Assembly: GCF_037325665.1 (NCBI RefSeq)
Contig: NC_090255.1
Location: 32,988,435 to 33,052,434 of the forward strand
Origin: Littorina saxatilis
Taxonomy: Eukaryota; Mollusca; Gastropoda; Littorinimorpha; Littorinidae
Direction: 5' to 3'
DNA length: 64,000 nt
A program made the translations under genes and the position numbers. Under the pieces are notes generated by a model. The model was not told the DNA's origin, did not search any database, and saw only the letters and a program-made list of their open reading frames with translations. Positions 20,890 through 30,854 of the stretch are shown piece by piece; within the stretch, counting starts at the first letter, position 1, and every line of letters starts with the position of its first letter.

Positions 20890-21735
20890 TATTTGAGTTT
20901 GTGTTTATTTGAGTTGAAATAAAACAAGTTTATAAATTATCAAACATCTGTTATTATTCACTGAGTGTATGTTTGTTTGGATGCCTTTTTACAATTTACT
21001 TTAAACATAGACCTTTATGGTAATTGCATCCCTATGAAGAAGAAAAACAAAATCAGTCAATCCGATGGAATGTGCTAAGCAACGTGAAGAAAAATGTCAC
21101 TCTGACAAAACAGTTACATTACAAACATTATATTAGTAAACACTTCCAAAATACATTCTGTACAGTACAGACCACAGACGATCAGAACACGTCCCGCACA
21201 AACCATGGTCCACGCGAAGCGCTCGCAGACTGAAATTGGAGACGGGCTGTAAATTAGCCTGTGGGCATAGGGACTCTGGGTGTTGATAACAAATGATAAC
21301 AGACTTGGAGGAAGGAGTCGCTGTAACACATAGCAGACATTCTTTCAAAACTGCGGCTTTAAAGCTTTTTTGGGGTAACTTTTTCGCAATTACTTATGTT
21401 ACTGTTGTCACTGCACAAGTCATAACACTGTGCCCTTTTTTTTCTTGGCATTTCGTTCTGTACGCGCATGCCATCGCACATTTAACACGTTTGTGTAAAT
21501 AAATATCACTAGTATTTTAGATTACTCTAGCCTTGTTGTCGAAGAGATAGCTTAGATCCCGGCGAAACAAATGCGCCAAACTCGCGCACACTGTCGCAAG
21601 TGATTGGGTGGTCGTTTTAGAACAAATAATACATAAATTACTTTTTAACACGCAAGTTGACTCCACTGATACTGGGCTGGCCAAAACTGTATACACGGAC
21701 ACTCAAGTGACCACACAATGAAGGTTGGTTATTAT
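20890..21735. other. Unassigned stretch
   Basis: AT-rich sequence. No protein similarity, terminal inverted repeat or tandem array was recognised. The short open frames here are not credible genes. Confidence 0.5.
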
Positions 21736-21739
21736 TGTT

Positions 21740-22112
21740 TGTTTACAGTCTCTTTAGCAGGTATTGCTATCCGAGACCAAGTTGGAACAATTTTGAAACT
21801 ATGAAAATAATGGAAACACCGTACGGAATATGAGGGAAAAAAGGGGGTGAGTAGCTTAGTTTAAACACTCCAACCGCGAGAAGACGAACCCTTTAGAGCG
21901 ATAGTGCAAGCGGAAAGGGGGATGGTTGGTATTTTGATTGTTGTTGATATATTGGCTCTTCTGCTGATATTGCTATTCGAGACCGATGCAAGTTTGTTTC
22001 TCAGTTCAAATGACAAGCTCCACGCTAACACTATTTACAATCAGGGTATCACTGTAAAAAGGTTTGAAAAGTTTATAACGTTCACATTTTGTTACTTAAA
22101 ATCTTGTACATT
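21740..22112 (-). repeat. Two truncated LINE 3' ends
   Basis: 21928-22112 matches the 3'UTR of the I/Nimbus-like LINE above (GCTATTCGAGACCGATGCA, ACTATTTACA, TATCACTGTAAAA) with many changes, so it is an older relative. 21740-21925 carries a similar but distinct end (GTCTCTTTAGCAGGTATTGC, AACCGCGAGAAGACGAACCC). The same pair occurs in the same order at 23985-24425. Confidence 0.7.
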
Positions 22113-22233
22113 GTGGCCCGCAGCAAGCAGACCACAATCCAACATGGGATCGAACTACTATGTATTGAATGAACACACACCAAAATATATTCCTGTGTAA
22201 TGCACGTGGTTGAAATAAAATCTTATGTCTTAT

Positions 22234-22586
22234 GAGGGCCCCAAAGGGGGGGTATCATCACGATCACGGGAAGGGAAATTTTAGCTTTCACGATCACAGT
22301 TACCTTGATTTTTGTTTTCACGATCACAAACACCTTGACGAATAGAGGGTCATAGAGTGATACAGCTGTGAAAAATGTAGGTTGAAAATAAAATGCTTTG
22401 CAATAATGCCCATCACGATCACGAAAACAAATGACGATCACGATCACGAGACTTGATTTTTGTGTCATCACGGATCACGGGCAAAGTCCCATCACGATCA
22501 CAGAAATGGACATTTCAGCAATCACGGTCACAGAAAGGTCAAAAAACGCCAATCACGATCACGATTTTAAACCCTTTGGGGCCCTC
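22234..22586. mobile_element. MITE with ATCACG arrays
   Basis: 353-bp element with perfect 15-bp terminal inverted repeats, GAGGGCCCCAAAGGG at 22234-22248 and its complement at 22572-22586, flanked by the 6-bp duplication TCTTAT (22228-22233 and 22587-22592). The interior is punctuated by a dozen or more ATCACG or GATCACG words, often doubled. No coding capacity. Superfamily unknown. Confidence 0.88.
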
Positions 22587-22592
22587 TCTTAT

Positions 22593-23410
22593 GTGTTTAT
22601 AACTCCTTGTCGAAACTGCTCCAATGACGCTCGACATCGAGATGCACTACTCATTTGATTTTGCGCAACAGGCACACTTTCCCAACAACACTGCGCAGCC
22701 AGGGCCTCTTTATTTTCTCACACCAAGGAAGTGCGCCATTGTTGGCGTTTGTTGTAAGGGTTTGCCTCAGCAGGTAAACTTTTTTGATAGATAAGCATGT
22801 CAACTGCAGTAAGGAGTCGAATGGTGTGGTGAGCTACCTTCACCATTTTTTCACCAAGTGCAGCCTTGGTAAAAAGCATGTGCATTTGCACTGCGACAAT
22901 TGTTCTGGTAAGAACAAGAGCCGATACATGCTGTGGTACCTGGTTCCACACAGAGGTTTCGGTGAACTTCATGTCACCAGGACACACCAAGTTTGGACCA
23001 GACTGGTGTTTTGGGATCGTCAAGGGTCGCTTCAGGCGAGCGGAGGTGTCTTGCTTGAACGACATTTGCGGAGGGGTGGCGGACAGCACTCCAGAATCTC
23101 CTGTGAACCTACCACAACTTGTCGGAAGACAAGAAGGCAGTGTGATTGTGCCAACTTATGACTGGCAAGCCTACCTGTCTCCAGCGTGCAAGCCTCTCAA
23201 ACGAAACAAGAAGATGTCCCACTTCAGGTTTTCTGCTGCTAACCCTCAAGGTGTATTCCACAAGTCGTCTCTCTCAGAGGCCTTGCCGAGAGGTGCCGCA
23301 GGTCATTCCTGCCTCAGGGCTGTCCAAGGAACGCCGACAGTACTTGTTTTCCCAGATACGAGAATTTTTTCACGAAGAGGAAGATGTGGCGTGTCCTGAT
23401 CAACGTGTCT
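22593..23410 (+). pseudogene. DUF7869-type transposon-associated protein, broken
   Basis: Remains of a widespread animal protein family of transposon character. Recognisable pieces in order: DIEMHYSFDFAQQAHF near 22631, QPGPLYFLTPRKCAIVGVCC near 22697, LHCDNCSGKNKSRYMLWYL near 22886, PGHTKFGPDWCFG near 22980, NLPQLVGRQEGSVIVPTYDW near 23106, HFRFSAANPQGVF near 23222, GLSKERRQYLFSQIREFF near 23320. These lie in three frames with at least one in-frame stop near 22785, so the copy is dead. The DNC and HTKF...D motifs look like remains of a nuclease-type active site, which is inference. It abuts the ATCACG MITE. Confidence 0.75.
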
Positions 23411-23551
23411 AGGTTCGAACATGAATTTATAGTCAATATTGATTTGTGAGCTATTTTGGTAACGTTCCAGTTAAACATTCTGCTGGAGCTCCCTTGTGCT
23501 ATTATATATCATTGTTATTATTCATTTGCTACTTGCACTTCTCACGAAAGT

Positions 23552-23757
23552 AATTGATTGATTGATAGTTGTTGCTTTTTGGGTCAAGCGGACCATATAG
23601 GCCAAATCAGGACCCCACAAGTTTAACATTACACATATTTAAATTAAACCAATTGATTGATAGATAGTTGTTGCTTTTTGGGTCCAGCGGACCAAAATTA
23701 TAGGCCAAATTAGGACCCCACAAGTTTAAACTTACACATATTTAAATTAAACCAATT
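23552..23757. repeat. Tandem pair of a ~100-bp retroposon-like tail
   Basis: Two direct copies of a segment running from TTGATTGATAGTTGTTGC through GGACCCCACAAGTTTAA to ATTTAAATTAAACCAA. They differ at about ten positions. The GGTCCAGCGGACCATATAGGCC core resembles 3' tails of molluscan SINE/LINE families; exact family unknown. Confidence 0.75.
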
Positions 23758-23984
23758 TCAATAAACAAAATCAGGTCACGAAAGCAAGAGACAATTGGTT
23801 GCATTTGTGAAAATACTGATCTGAAGAATGTCTTTTCAGATACAAACATGTTGGCAGTTTTATACTTTCAATAATATATTATGCATTTTTAACTGGCTTT
23901 CCCGTCAGCACTCTTGTAAGTTTGGGGATTAACGTAAAGGCCACACCTTAGGCCTTTACAAGACCAAGACAAGTTTATTTCTGT

Positions 23985-24425
23985 TGCAGACAATGAAAAT
24001 AATGGAACACCGTACGAAATCTGACTGCCCTACGTGACAAGTCAAATGATTATTTGCTATGGTCTCTTTAGCTGATATTGCTATCCAAGACCGAAAGACA
24101 AGACAAGAGAAAAGAAGAAAAGCGTGGGTAGCTCAATTTTAAACACTCCCACCGCGAGAAGACGAACCCTTTAGAGCGATTGTGCAGGTTGGAAGAAAAA
24201 TGGTTGGTTGTTTGTTTAAAAAAAAAAAGTTTATTGGCTCTTCAGCTGATATTGCTATTTGAGACGGATGCAAGTTCGTTTCTCAGTTCACATGACAAAC
24301 TCTATGCTTAACACTATTTACAATCAGGTCTATCACTGTTAAAAGAAGGTTCTAAAAGTATATTTAACGTTCACATTTAATTTGTTACTTCGAATCTAGT
24401 TAAAAGTCTTGATCTCCGATGCAAG
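23985..24425 (-). repeat. Second pair of truncated LINE 3' ends
   Basis: 24209-24425 is a diverged 3' end of the I/Nimbus-like LINE (GGCTCTTCAGCTGATATTGC, TCTATCACTGTTAAAAGAAGG, AAAGTCTTGATCTC). 23985-24205 repeats the companion segment of 21740-21925, including ACCGCGAGAAGACGAACCC. Confidence 0.7.
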
Positions 24426-24792
24426 TTGGAATGATCTTGTTATTGTTTAAAGTACAATGTTTCCAGAAACAAAAACACCAAACAATGCTAGGATTACGGG
24501 TATCAACTGACATGGTTGATTTTATGTCTCGCATATGTACAGCTGGATGAACTTCACCACCAAGGGGTGGACAGCGCAGTCGTGCTTCGTGATACCAACC
24601 ACCCCGAACCGAAATCTGAAGTTTTTGATCGTGGTCGTGCAATTTAAAAAATACATCAGCAGTTGGATCAAGATGCGGGATTTGCTGAACACGAAATCGG
24701 ACTGCTCAACGTGACAAAGTGAGGGAACACCTCAACAATGAAACATGAAAGCAAGGTTGGTTGATTATTATTGTTTATTGTCTCTTCGGAAT

Positions 24793-25100
24793 TTGTTTGT
24801 TTGTTTGTTTGCTTAACGCACAGCCGACCACGAAGGGCCATATCAGGGCGGTGCTGCTTTGACATATAACGTGCGCCACACACAAGACAGAAGTCGCAGC
24901 ACAGGCTTCATGTCTCACCCAGTCACATTATTCTGACACCGGACCAACCAGTCCTAGCACTAACCCCATAATGCCAGACGCCAGGCGGAGCAGCCACTAG
25001 ATTGCCAATTTTAAAGTCTTAGGTATGACCCGGCCGGGGTTCGAACCCACGACCTCCCGATCACGGGGCGGACGCCTTACCGCTAGGCCACCGTGCCGGT
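24793..25100 (-). mobile_element. tRNA-derived SINE, full length (copy 1)
   Basis: About 308 bp. On the minus strand it starts CCGGCACGGTGGCCTAGCGG, the tRNA-like head (A box TGGCCTAGCGGTAAGG, B box GGTTCGAACCC), continues through a conserved body, and ends TTCGTGGTCGGCTGTGCGTT followed by (CAAA)n. Five more copies lie at 28362, 29199, 29709, 30160 and 35188. Confidence 0.92.
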
Positions 25101-25587
25101 AATAATTATTTCAAGTACATCCAACAATAATACATGTACGTACCAGTACATATATTTGTGCATTAAGTTATTGATGTTGTTGTTTCATATCTGGAATTGA
25201 GGGCGAGGCCTTTACACCCCTGACAACAGCGCTGGATGAAGCGCTGCTGTTGCGGGAGGAGGCAGAGAGGGAGGTGAAAGACAGGAAGACTTCAAAGGTA
25301 TGGTGGCATTTGTGCTAAGAGTGTGATACAGGCATCATAGGTAGCAGGCACACAAAAACAAAGAGTTTCCTATTTTTCTTGGCGTGGTTACCGTTATCGA
25401 AGATTATTTTAGGTGTGAACAAGCAACTCCACCTCACCCCCTATCAGCATTTTTTGCTTTAGGTTGCTATTTACCGATTAATTTCATTTTTTTTATTGGA
25501 GTCTTGGGTCTGGCAGATCCAGTAATTATATTCTGAAAGACAACGCAGTTAAGTGGGTTTTTGTTTTAAATTATAGAGAGTTTTACT
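25101..25587. other. Mostly unassigned, with one exon-like piece
   Basis: 25195-25302 reads GEAFTPLTTALDEALLL then REEAEREVKDRKTSK and meets a possible donor (AAAG|GTATGG), which suggests a coding exon with a charged helix. Nothing else recognised. Confidence 0.3.
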
Positions 25588-25635
25588 GAGCTGGATCTCC
25601 GCAGGCAGGAAATCGCTTTGCAAGAAAAGACAGAT
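25588..25635 (+). repeat. 48-bp direct repeat, first copy
   Basis: Identical to 27794-27841 (starts GAGCTGGATCTCCGCAGG). In the second copy it encodes ELDLRRQEIALQEKTD at the end of a coiled-coil exon, so this copy is probably a duplicated exon fragment. Confidence 0.9.
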
Positions 25636-25677
25636 CTGTACTTGATCTGTTAGAACCACAGCATACTTATTGCAAAG

Positions 25678-25693
25678 CCCCCCCCCCCCCCCC
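25678..25693. repeat. Poly-C tract
   Basis: Run of about 15 C residues. Confidence 0.9.
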
Positions 25694-25927
25694 TACGTCC
25701 TTAATCTGAAAGTGACATTGAAGTATGAGTCATAAGCGCATTACCGTTCTTGTCATGTCAGTGTTACCAAACAATCTTTTTATTTTATTTTTTTTATTGA
25801 TGAAGACTATTCTGTCTAATTGGCAGCCGAATCAATTGAGAAGGCAAAGGTCATCCGGGACCCTGCCCTTACAAGGCCCGTCCTTCCCTTCCAGCAATGG
25901 TGAAGGCAAGTCTCTCATTGACATAGT

Positions 25928-27275
25928 CATGGGTGCAACTCTTCCGTCTAGGACGGAATTTCCGTTTTTCTCAGGAGGCTGCAGACGGAAAATCCGTTTT
26001 TTTTTGAAAATTCTGGAGCAAGGCCATTGTGTTTGGGTGGGGGGTTGCTTGAGAGGTCAGCCACCTTTGACCATGCCTGATAGGGACGGTTATGTAAAAG
26101 TGCCAAGAGGGGGGAGGATGTCATGTCATACTGGTGAATGTGGCATCTTAAGTGCTGTGTATTTAGCCTTCTTTATATACCCCACTTTCATGGATTCAGA
26201 GACCTTCAGTGGTAGAGAAAATTTGCATTCCTGATCTATGAACCAGTGGTATTTCGCTTCAGATACATTGAGTCCTTTAGAAAGTTGGCAACTAAAACAA
26301 GCTTGCTTGAAACTTATTTCTCTTTTAATTCAAGCTATAATTCAACAATCAATTGCGAATTTAACTCCTAAAATGAAAAAGCAGCATCAGAAGATTGAAT
26401 GTGCATGGCAAGGGATATAACTCTGGAGATTTCTGTTTTTGTCTAAACCTTCTTCTTTTTAACCTGAGCAATTAGCTCTTTTGAAAGTATTCAATTGAAA
26501 CAAACTCAGTGACTTGAAACTTGTTTCTCATTTGGTTGAAGCGATGGTTCAACAATTATTTGAGAATTTACCTCCTGCAATGATAAATTCATAAGCTTCA
26601 AGTAAAGAAGTTGTAATACAAGGGAGGTGACTGTAATTTCCTGTGTTTGTGAAAACGTTTTGTTAGCATGGTGATTTTCCTTTAATTCAGTAAACATTTT
26701 TTAAATCAAAGACAAAACTAGGTGATAAAATCAATCACCTTCAAGTTTACAAGATTTTTAATTTGGGCATCTCCAATTTTAAGTTTTTGTTGGCAAGGAG
26801 AGGCTTCTAAGACCCAGTTCTTCAAATGTGTTGACCTTGTTTTTTGTAGACCCTCTAGCGAGAGTGATGCAACCAAACACCTTCAAGTATAGAGGTTTTT
26901 CATGTTGTGCATTCCCCCCCCCCCCCACACACACACACACAATTTTGTTGTTGTTGCTGTTTTCAGTTTTAAAACCAGGAGAGGCTCAAATAGCCCCTCT
27001 TCAAATGCTAAAATTCATTTTCGGCTGGGTGGTGACAAATACCTTCAAGTTTACAAGATTGTTCATATTATGCATATCCGCAAAGCCTGTTTGTTCTGAA
27101 TTCGAAAGAGGCCATTCAAATCCTCCCCGAAATGCAAAAATTCGTTTTGGGGTGGGGGGCGCTGCCCCCCTAGACCCCCCAGAAAGGGCGCTGCCCCTGC
27201 ACCCCGCCGGGGCCTTCACGGCCCCTGGACCACGGCCTTTTCAGTTTTTTTCATTTTTCAGCAGTTGCACCCATG
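25928..27275. mobile_element. 1.35-kb DNA transposon, non-autonomous
   Basis: Perfect 13-bp terminal inverted repeats, CATGGGTGCAACT at 25928-25940 and its complement at 27263-27275, flanked by the 6-bp duplication CATAGT (25922-25927 and 27276-27281). Subterminal CCGTCTAGGACGG palindrome near 25950. Near the right end a GC-rich block (27150-27235) forms stacked palindromes such as GGGGGGCGCTGCCCCCC and CCCCGCCGGGG. Interior AT-rich, with a (CA)n run near 26927. No transposase recognised. Confidence 0.8.
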
Positions 27276-27555
27276 CATAGTCTCTGCATGTCCAGGCCAA
27301 AACTAAAGATAGTTGCAGCAGAGTTCCCATAACAAACAAGCACAAATGAAACATATAATTAATGGTTGGACATTATTTCTACTACCAACTGTATTCAATA
27401 ACATGGTGATTTTTTGTTGTTGTAGGTTTCCTGGGCAGCCCAGGCCACAGTCCACTGCTAAATTTGTTAGCTTTGACATTCGTACGTGTGGCCCCGTCAG
27501 CTGAATTGATTATCACAATTGTTATGCATGTGACATTTTTTTTTTTAAATTGTAG

Positions 27556-27843
27556 ATGAAGTTCCAACCATACGGACAAAGAGAAGAGGAGGAACGATAG
27601 AGGAGTTTCAGAACTATAGACGACAGGCTGACGAGGAGAGAGAGAGGAGACAGAGCGAGAGCGAGCGGGAGGACAGAGAGAAGACAGAGCGAGAGCGAGC
27701 GGGAGGACAGAGAGAAGACAGAGCGAGAGCGAGCGGGAGGAGAGCGAGTTTAGGAGGAGGGAAGCGGAAGCGGATCGAGAGTTGAGGAGAGAGGAGCTGG
27801 ATCTCCGCAGGCAGGAAATCGCTTTGCAAGAAAAGACAGATTC
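27556..27843 (+). other. Exon-like coiled-coil segment
   Basis: Follows a plausible splice acceptor (TTGTAG at 27555). It reads DEVPTIRTKRRGGTIEEFQN then RRQADEERERRQSE, and contains three copies of a 34-bp repeat (27651-27750, CAGAGCGAGAGCGAGCGGGA). Since 34 is not a multiple of three, each repeat changes frame. ELDLRRQEIALQEKT is in another frame at the end. It resembles the C-terminal helix of Myb/SANT-like transposon accessory proteins; decayed. Confidence 0.45.
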
Positions 27844-27921
27844 GGCTCTTTTTTTTTAGTTACTTTTACCAAAAAAATGATTACTGTTCTTCACCGCGCT
27901 AGCCACGCTCCTGCTGCCATC

Positions 27922-28277
27922 TATTCCGTTACAGGTCACAAGTCACTGTAGTCCCTGGCAATCTATCATCACACTTCAGCGGAACAAAAGATGAACATGG
28001 GAGACATCCTCCATCAGCAGGCGACACACAACTGCAAGTTTTGCCACGGCAAATTTCAAACCCCTCTCAAAGTTCAGTCAGCTCTGTCGCACACACAGGC
28101 ACTGGCCGAGTCAAACTGCGCGGGGCAAGCAGATTCGAGATGTCATTTGAAGAAATGAATTTCTTCCTCAGTGAAGAAAATGAACCTGATATGCCACCAA
28201 CCGCGTCAATGCCAGCTCTGCCTACATTCAACAACTGCACCATAAACAACTTGTCTGCTGTTAATCCCACGAGCTAA
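27922..28277 (+). pseudogene. Crypton/DUF3504 tyrosine recombinase C-terminus, relic
   Basis: VTGHKSL then, after an in-frame TAG, SLAIYHHTSAEQKMNMGDIL: the His of the GHKS box and the nucleophile-type Tyr of SLAIY as found near the end of Crypton recombinases. The downstream frame (from 28041) ends FEEMNFFLSEE ... FNNCTINNLSAVNPTS, which resembles the short C-terminal motif of these proteins. One stop and one frame change separate the pieces. The rest of the recombinase is missing. Confidence 0.55.
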
Positions 28278-28361
28278 CTGCAGTGGTTTACAGGCGTACC
28301 ATGTCGTGTCTTCATCGTAAAAGGAATCACGCGGATAACACCACAGCCGTTCGCTTTCTGG

Positions 28362-28507
28362 GTTTGTTTGTGTGTTTGTTTGTTTGTTTGTTTAACGCCC
28401 AGCCGACCACGAAGGGCCATATCAGGGCGGTGCTGCTTTGACATATTACGTGCGCCACACACAAGACAGAAGTCGCAGCACAGGCTTTATGTCTCACCCA
28501 GTCACAT
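28362..28507 (-). mobile_element. tRNA-SINE, 5'-truncated (copy 2)
   Basis: Only the 3' half (body end and CAAA tail) is present; the tRNA-like head is absent. The tail has seven or so CAAA units. Confidence 0.9.
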
Positions 28508-28641
28508 GCCTATGAATTTGGTTATTATAATATATGTTACTTAAAATGGACTTTTTTTTGCAATGCATGTCTCTGGTTTTCAGTGTTTGTGTGTGTAAAA
28601 GTGTCAAGCAGTGCTCTTTTGATATGTTCTATTTATTTCAG

Positions 28642-28836
28642 ACTGAACCAAGGGCATCAGAGGCTGTGGAAGGGGCAAGTGCCAGTAGAGGTAGACTAGG
28701 GCGTGGACGGGGTTCTGTGAGAAGGCCTCGCTCAGTCAGAAGAGGCTCTTCAAGGGGCAGGACAAGGGGCCACTCCTCCATAACTGGCCCTAGTGATTTT
28801 TGTACAGCAAGAGAAAACAAGAGAGAGCGCATGAAG
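28642..28836 (+). other. Exon-like Arg/Gly-rich segment
   Basis: Bounded by a good acceptor (ATTTATTTCAG) and donor (AAG|GTAGAA). Reads TEPRASEAVEGASASRGRL followed by RGRGSVRRPRSVRRGSSRGR and ENKRERMK. Strongly basic, low-complexity; a nucleic-acid-binding linker of some protein. Family not recognised. Confidence 0.4.
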
Positions 28837-29198
28837 GTAGAAAATGCTCTTGTTTTATGTTTATAATAATGTTTTGATTAGCAAGCTTAATTATATTGCA
28901 TATAACGTCATTGTCAGAGTGATAAAACACTTATATTTACTTCAGCGACAACTAGTCACTTTCTTTCCTCCTCCCACAGTTCATGCCTTTTTGCGTGTTT
29001 CCCCTCCATTTTCTTTCAAACCCTGTTCGTTCCGTGTTGCGTCTGCTTTTTGTTGTCTTTTGTGTTCTTTTTCTGATGAAGCTTCCAGAAGCGAAAATTC
29101 GTAATCGTCTTGTGTCGTCTTTGTATCGGTGAGTACAGTAATCCTTTGTTTTTTTAACTTATATTGAAAAAAAAATAATGATGGGATTTTACCTGGAA
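28837..29198. other. Unassigned stretch
   Basis: No repeat or coding signal recognised between the Arg/Gly-rich segment and the next SINE. Confidence 0.4.
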
Positions 29199-29504
29199 TT
29201 TGTTTGTTTGTTTGCTTTACGCCCAGCCGACCACGAAGGGCCATATCAGGGCGGTGCTGCTTTGACATATAACGTGCGCCACACACAAGATAGAAGTCGC
29301 AGCACAGGCTTCATGTCTCACCCAGTCACATTATTCTGACACCGGACCAACCAGTCCTAGCACTAACCCCATAATGCCAGACGCCAGGCGGAGCAGCCAC
29401 TAGATTGGCAATTTTAAAGTCTTTGGTAGGACTCGGCCGGGGTTCGAACCCACGACCTCCCGATCACGGGGCGGACGCCTTACCACTAGGCCAACCGTGC
29501 CGGT
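29199..29504 (-). mobile_element. tRNA-SINE, full length (copy 3)
   Basis: Complete with head (ends CCGTGCCGGT on the plus strand), B box, body and CAAA tail. About 306 bp. Confidence 0.92.
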
Positions 29505-29696
29505 CAAGGGTCAAGTCCCAAGCAATATGTCTCTGTATTCCTATCTTATCACTCTGCTCCTGTTTTGTTTTCTTTCACATACATTTTCCCTTCTTTTTTG
29601 AAGGGTTTCTGGACAGCAAACTCAAAACAAATTCTTTTCATCATAAAAGCGATCTTTGGAATTGACTGACGTAGTCCGGAAGAATTCATGCATTAA

Positions 29697-30036
29697 CTTA
29701 CGTCACGTTTTTGTGTGTTTTGTTTGTTTGTTTGCTTAACGCCCAGCCGACCACGAAGGGCCATATCAGGGCGGTGCTGCTTTGACACATAACGTGCGCC
29801 ACACACAAGACAGAAGTCGCAGCACAGGCTTCATGTCTTACCCAGTCACATTATTTTGACACCGGACCAACCAGTCCTAGCACTAACCCCATAATGCCAG
29901 ACGCCAGTCGGAGCAGCCACTAGATTGCCAATTTTAAAGTCTTAAGTATGACCCGGCCGGGGTTCGAACCCACGACCTCCCGATCACAGGGCGGACGCCT
30001 TACCACTAGGCCAACCGTGCCGGTCTTACGTCACGT
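29697..30036 (-). mobile_element. tRNA-SINE, full length with target duplication (copy 4)
   Basis: SINE at 29709-30024 flanked by the 12-bp direct repeat CTTACGTCACGT (29697-29708 and 30025-30036). The duplication shows insertion by target-primed reverse transcription. Confidence 0.94.
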
Positions 30037-30146
30037 ATTCGACGTCATCGCTTCGCATACCTTATGGTCTCGGTATTTCGTTGGCCTTCATATAAAATAT
30101 ATATATATATTTCTTACTTGTAAAATGACCCTCAAAGCTAATCGAG

Positions 30147-30455
30147 ACTAGTTGAGGTTTGTTTGTTTAACGCCCAGCCGACCACGAAGGGCCATATCAG
30201 GGCGGTGCTGCTTTGACATATAACGTGCGCCACACACAAGACAGAAGTCGCAGCACAGGCTTCATGTCTCACCGTCACATTATTCTGACACCGGATCAAC
30301 CAGTCCTAGCACTAACCCCATAATGCCAGACGCCAGGCGGAGCAGCCACTAGATTGCCAATTTTAAAGTCTTAGGTATGACCCGGCCGGGGTTCGAACCC
30401 ACGACCTCCCGATCACGGGGCGGACGCCTTACCACTAGGCCAACTAGTTGAGGTT
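30147..30455 (-). mobile_element. tRNA-SINE with target duplication (copy 5)
   Basis: SINE at 30160-30442, missing only the first ten or so bases of the tRNA head, flanked by the 13-bp direct repeat ACTAGTTGAGGTT (30147-30159 and 30443-30455). Only two CAAA-type units in the tail. Confidence 0.94.
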
Positions 30456-30851
30456 GTATCAATGCGCCCCACCAGCAGGTGGTTAATGGCTTTTTTAGCA
30501 AATGGTTATCGACAATTAATGACCGGTAATTTTTAATGAGTTGGGGCATTCTGACCAATCACAGGATATGTTTCATGAAAACGCCAACTTATTGAATTAC
30601 AATATCTTTTTACCATGGGATAACTACACGAGTGAATAACTTTGAGACGGCAATATCTTCAAACCCCATACCTTTCAGACTCTGCGGCTGAAATGTCTGA
30701 TACTCCAGGAGGAGATGGATGCACCTTTAGCCCAAAAGAAAAGGTACCACTACCAGGCGTTGATGTTAATCCTGAACTCAGAGGTGTAGGCTGACCGGCT
30801 ACCATGGCTTAAAAATAATCACATCATTCATGTTTAAATTTTAAAGTACAC
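30456..30851. other. Unassigned stretch
   Basis: No repeat recognised. 30676-30800 reads SDSAAEMSDTPGGDGCTF and KEKVPLPGVDVNPELRGVG, which may be an old exon. Confidence 0.35.
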
Positions 30852-30854
30852 TGA

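Noticed and set aside
20696-20896. Frame ending in Arg-Glu repeats
   Set aside because: Translation of a GA microsatellite.
22431-22658. 75-codon frame through the ATCACG arrays
   Set aside because: Translated repeat (TITITR-like) crossing a MITE boundary; no protein.
25030-25100. tRNA-like sequences with A and B boxes (also near 29440, 29960 and 30380)
   Set aside because: They are heads of SINE copies: each continues into the SINE body and tail, so they are not tRNA genes.
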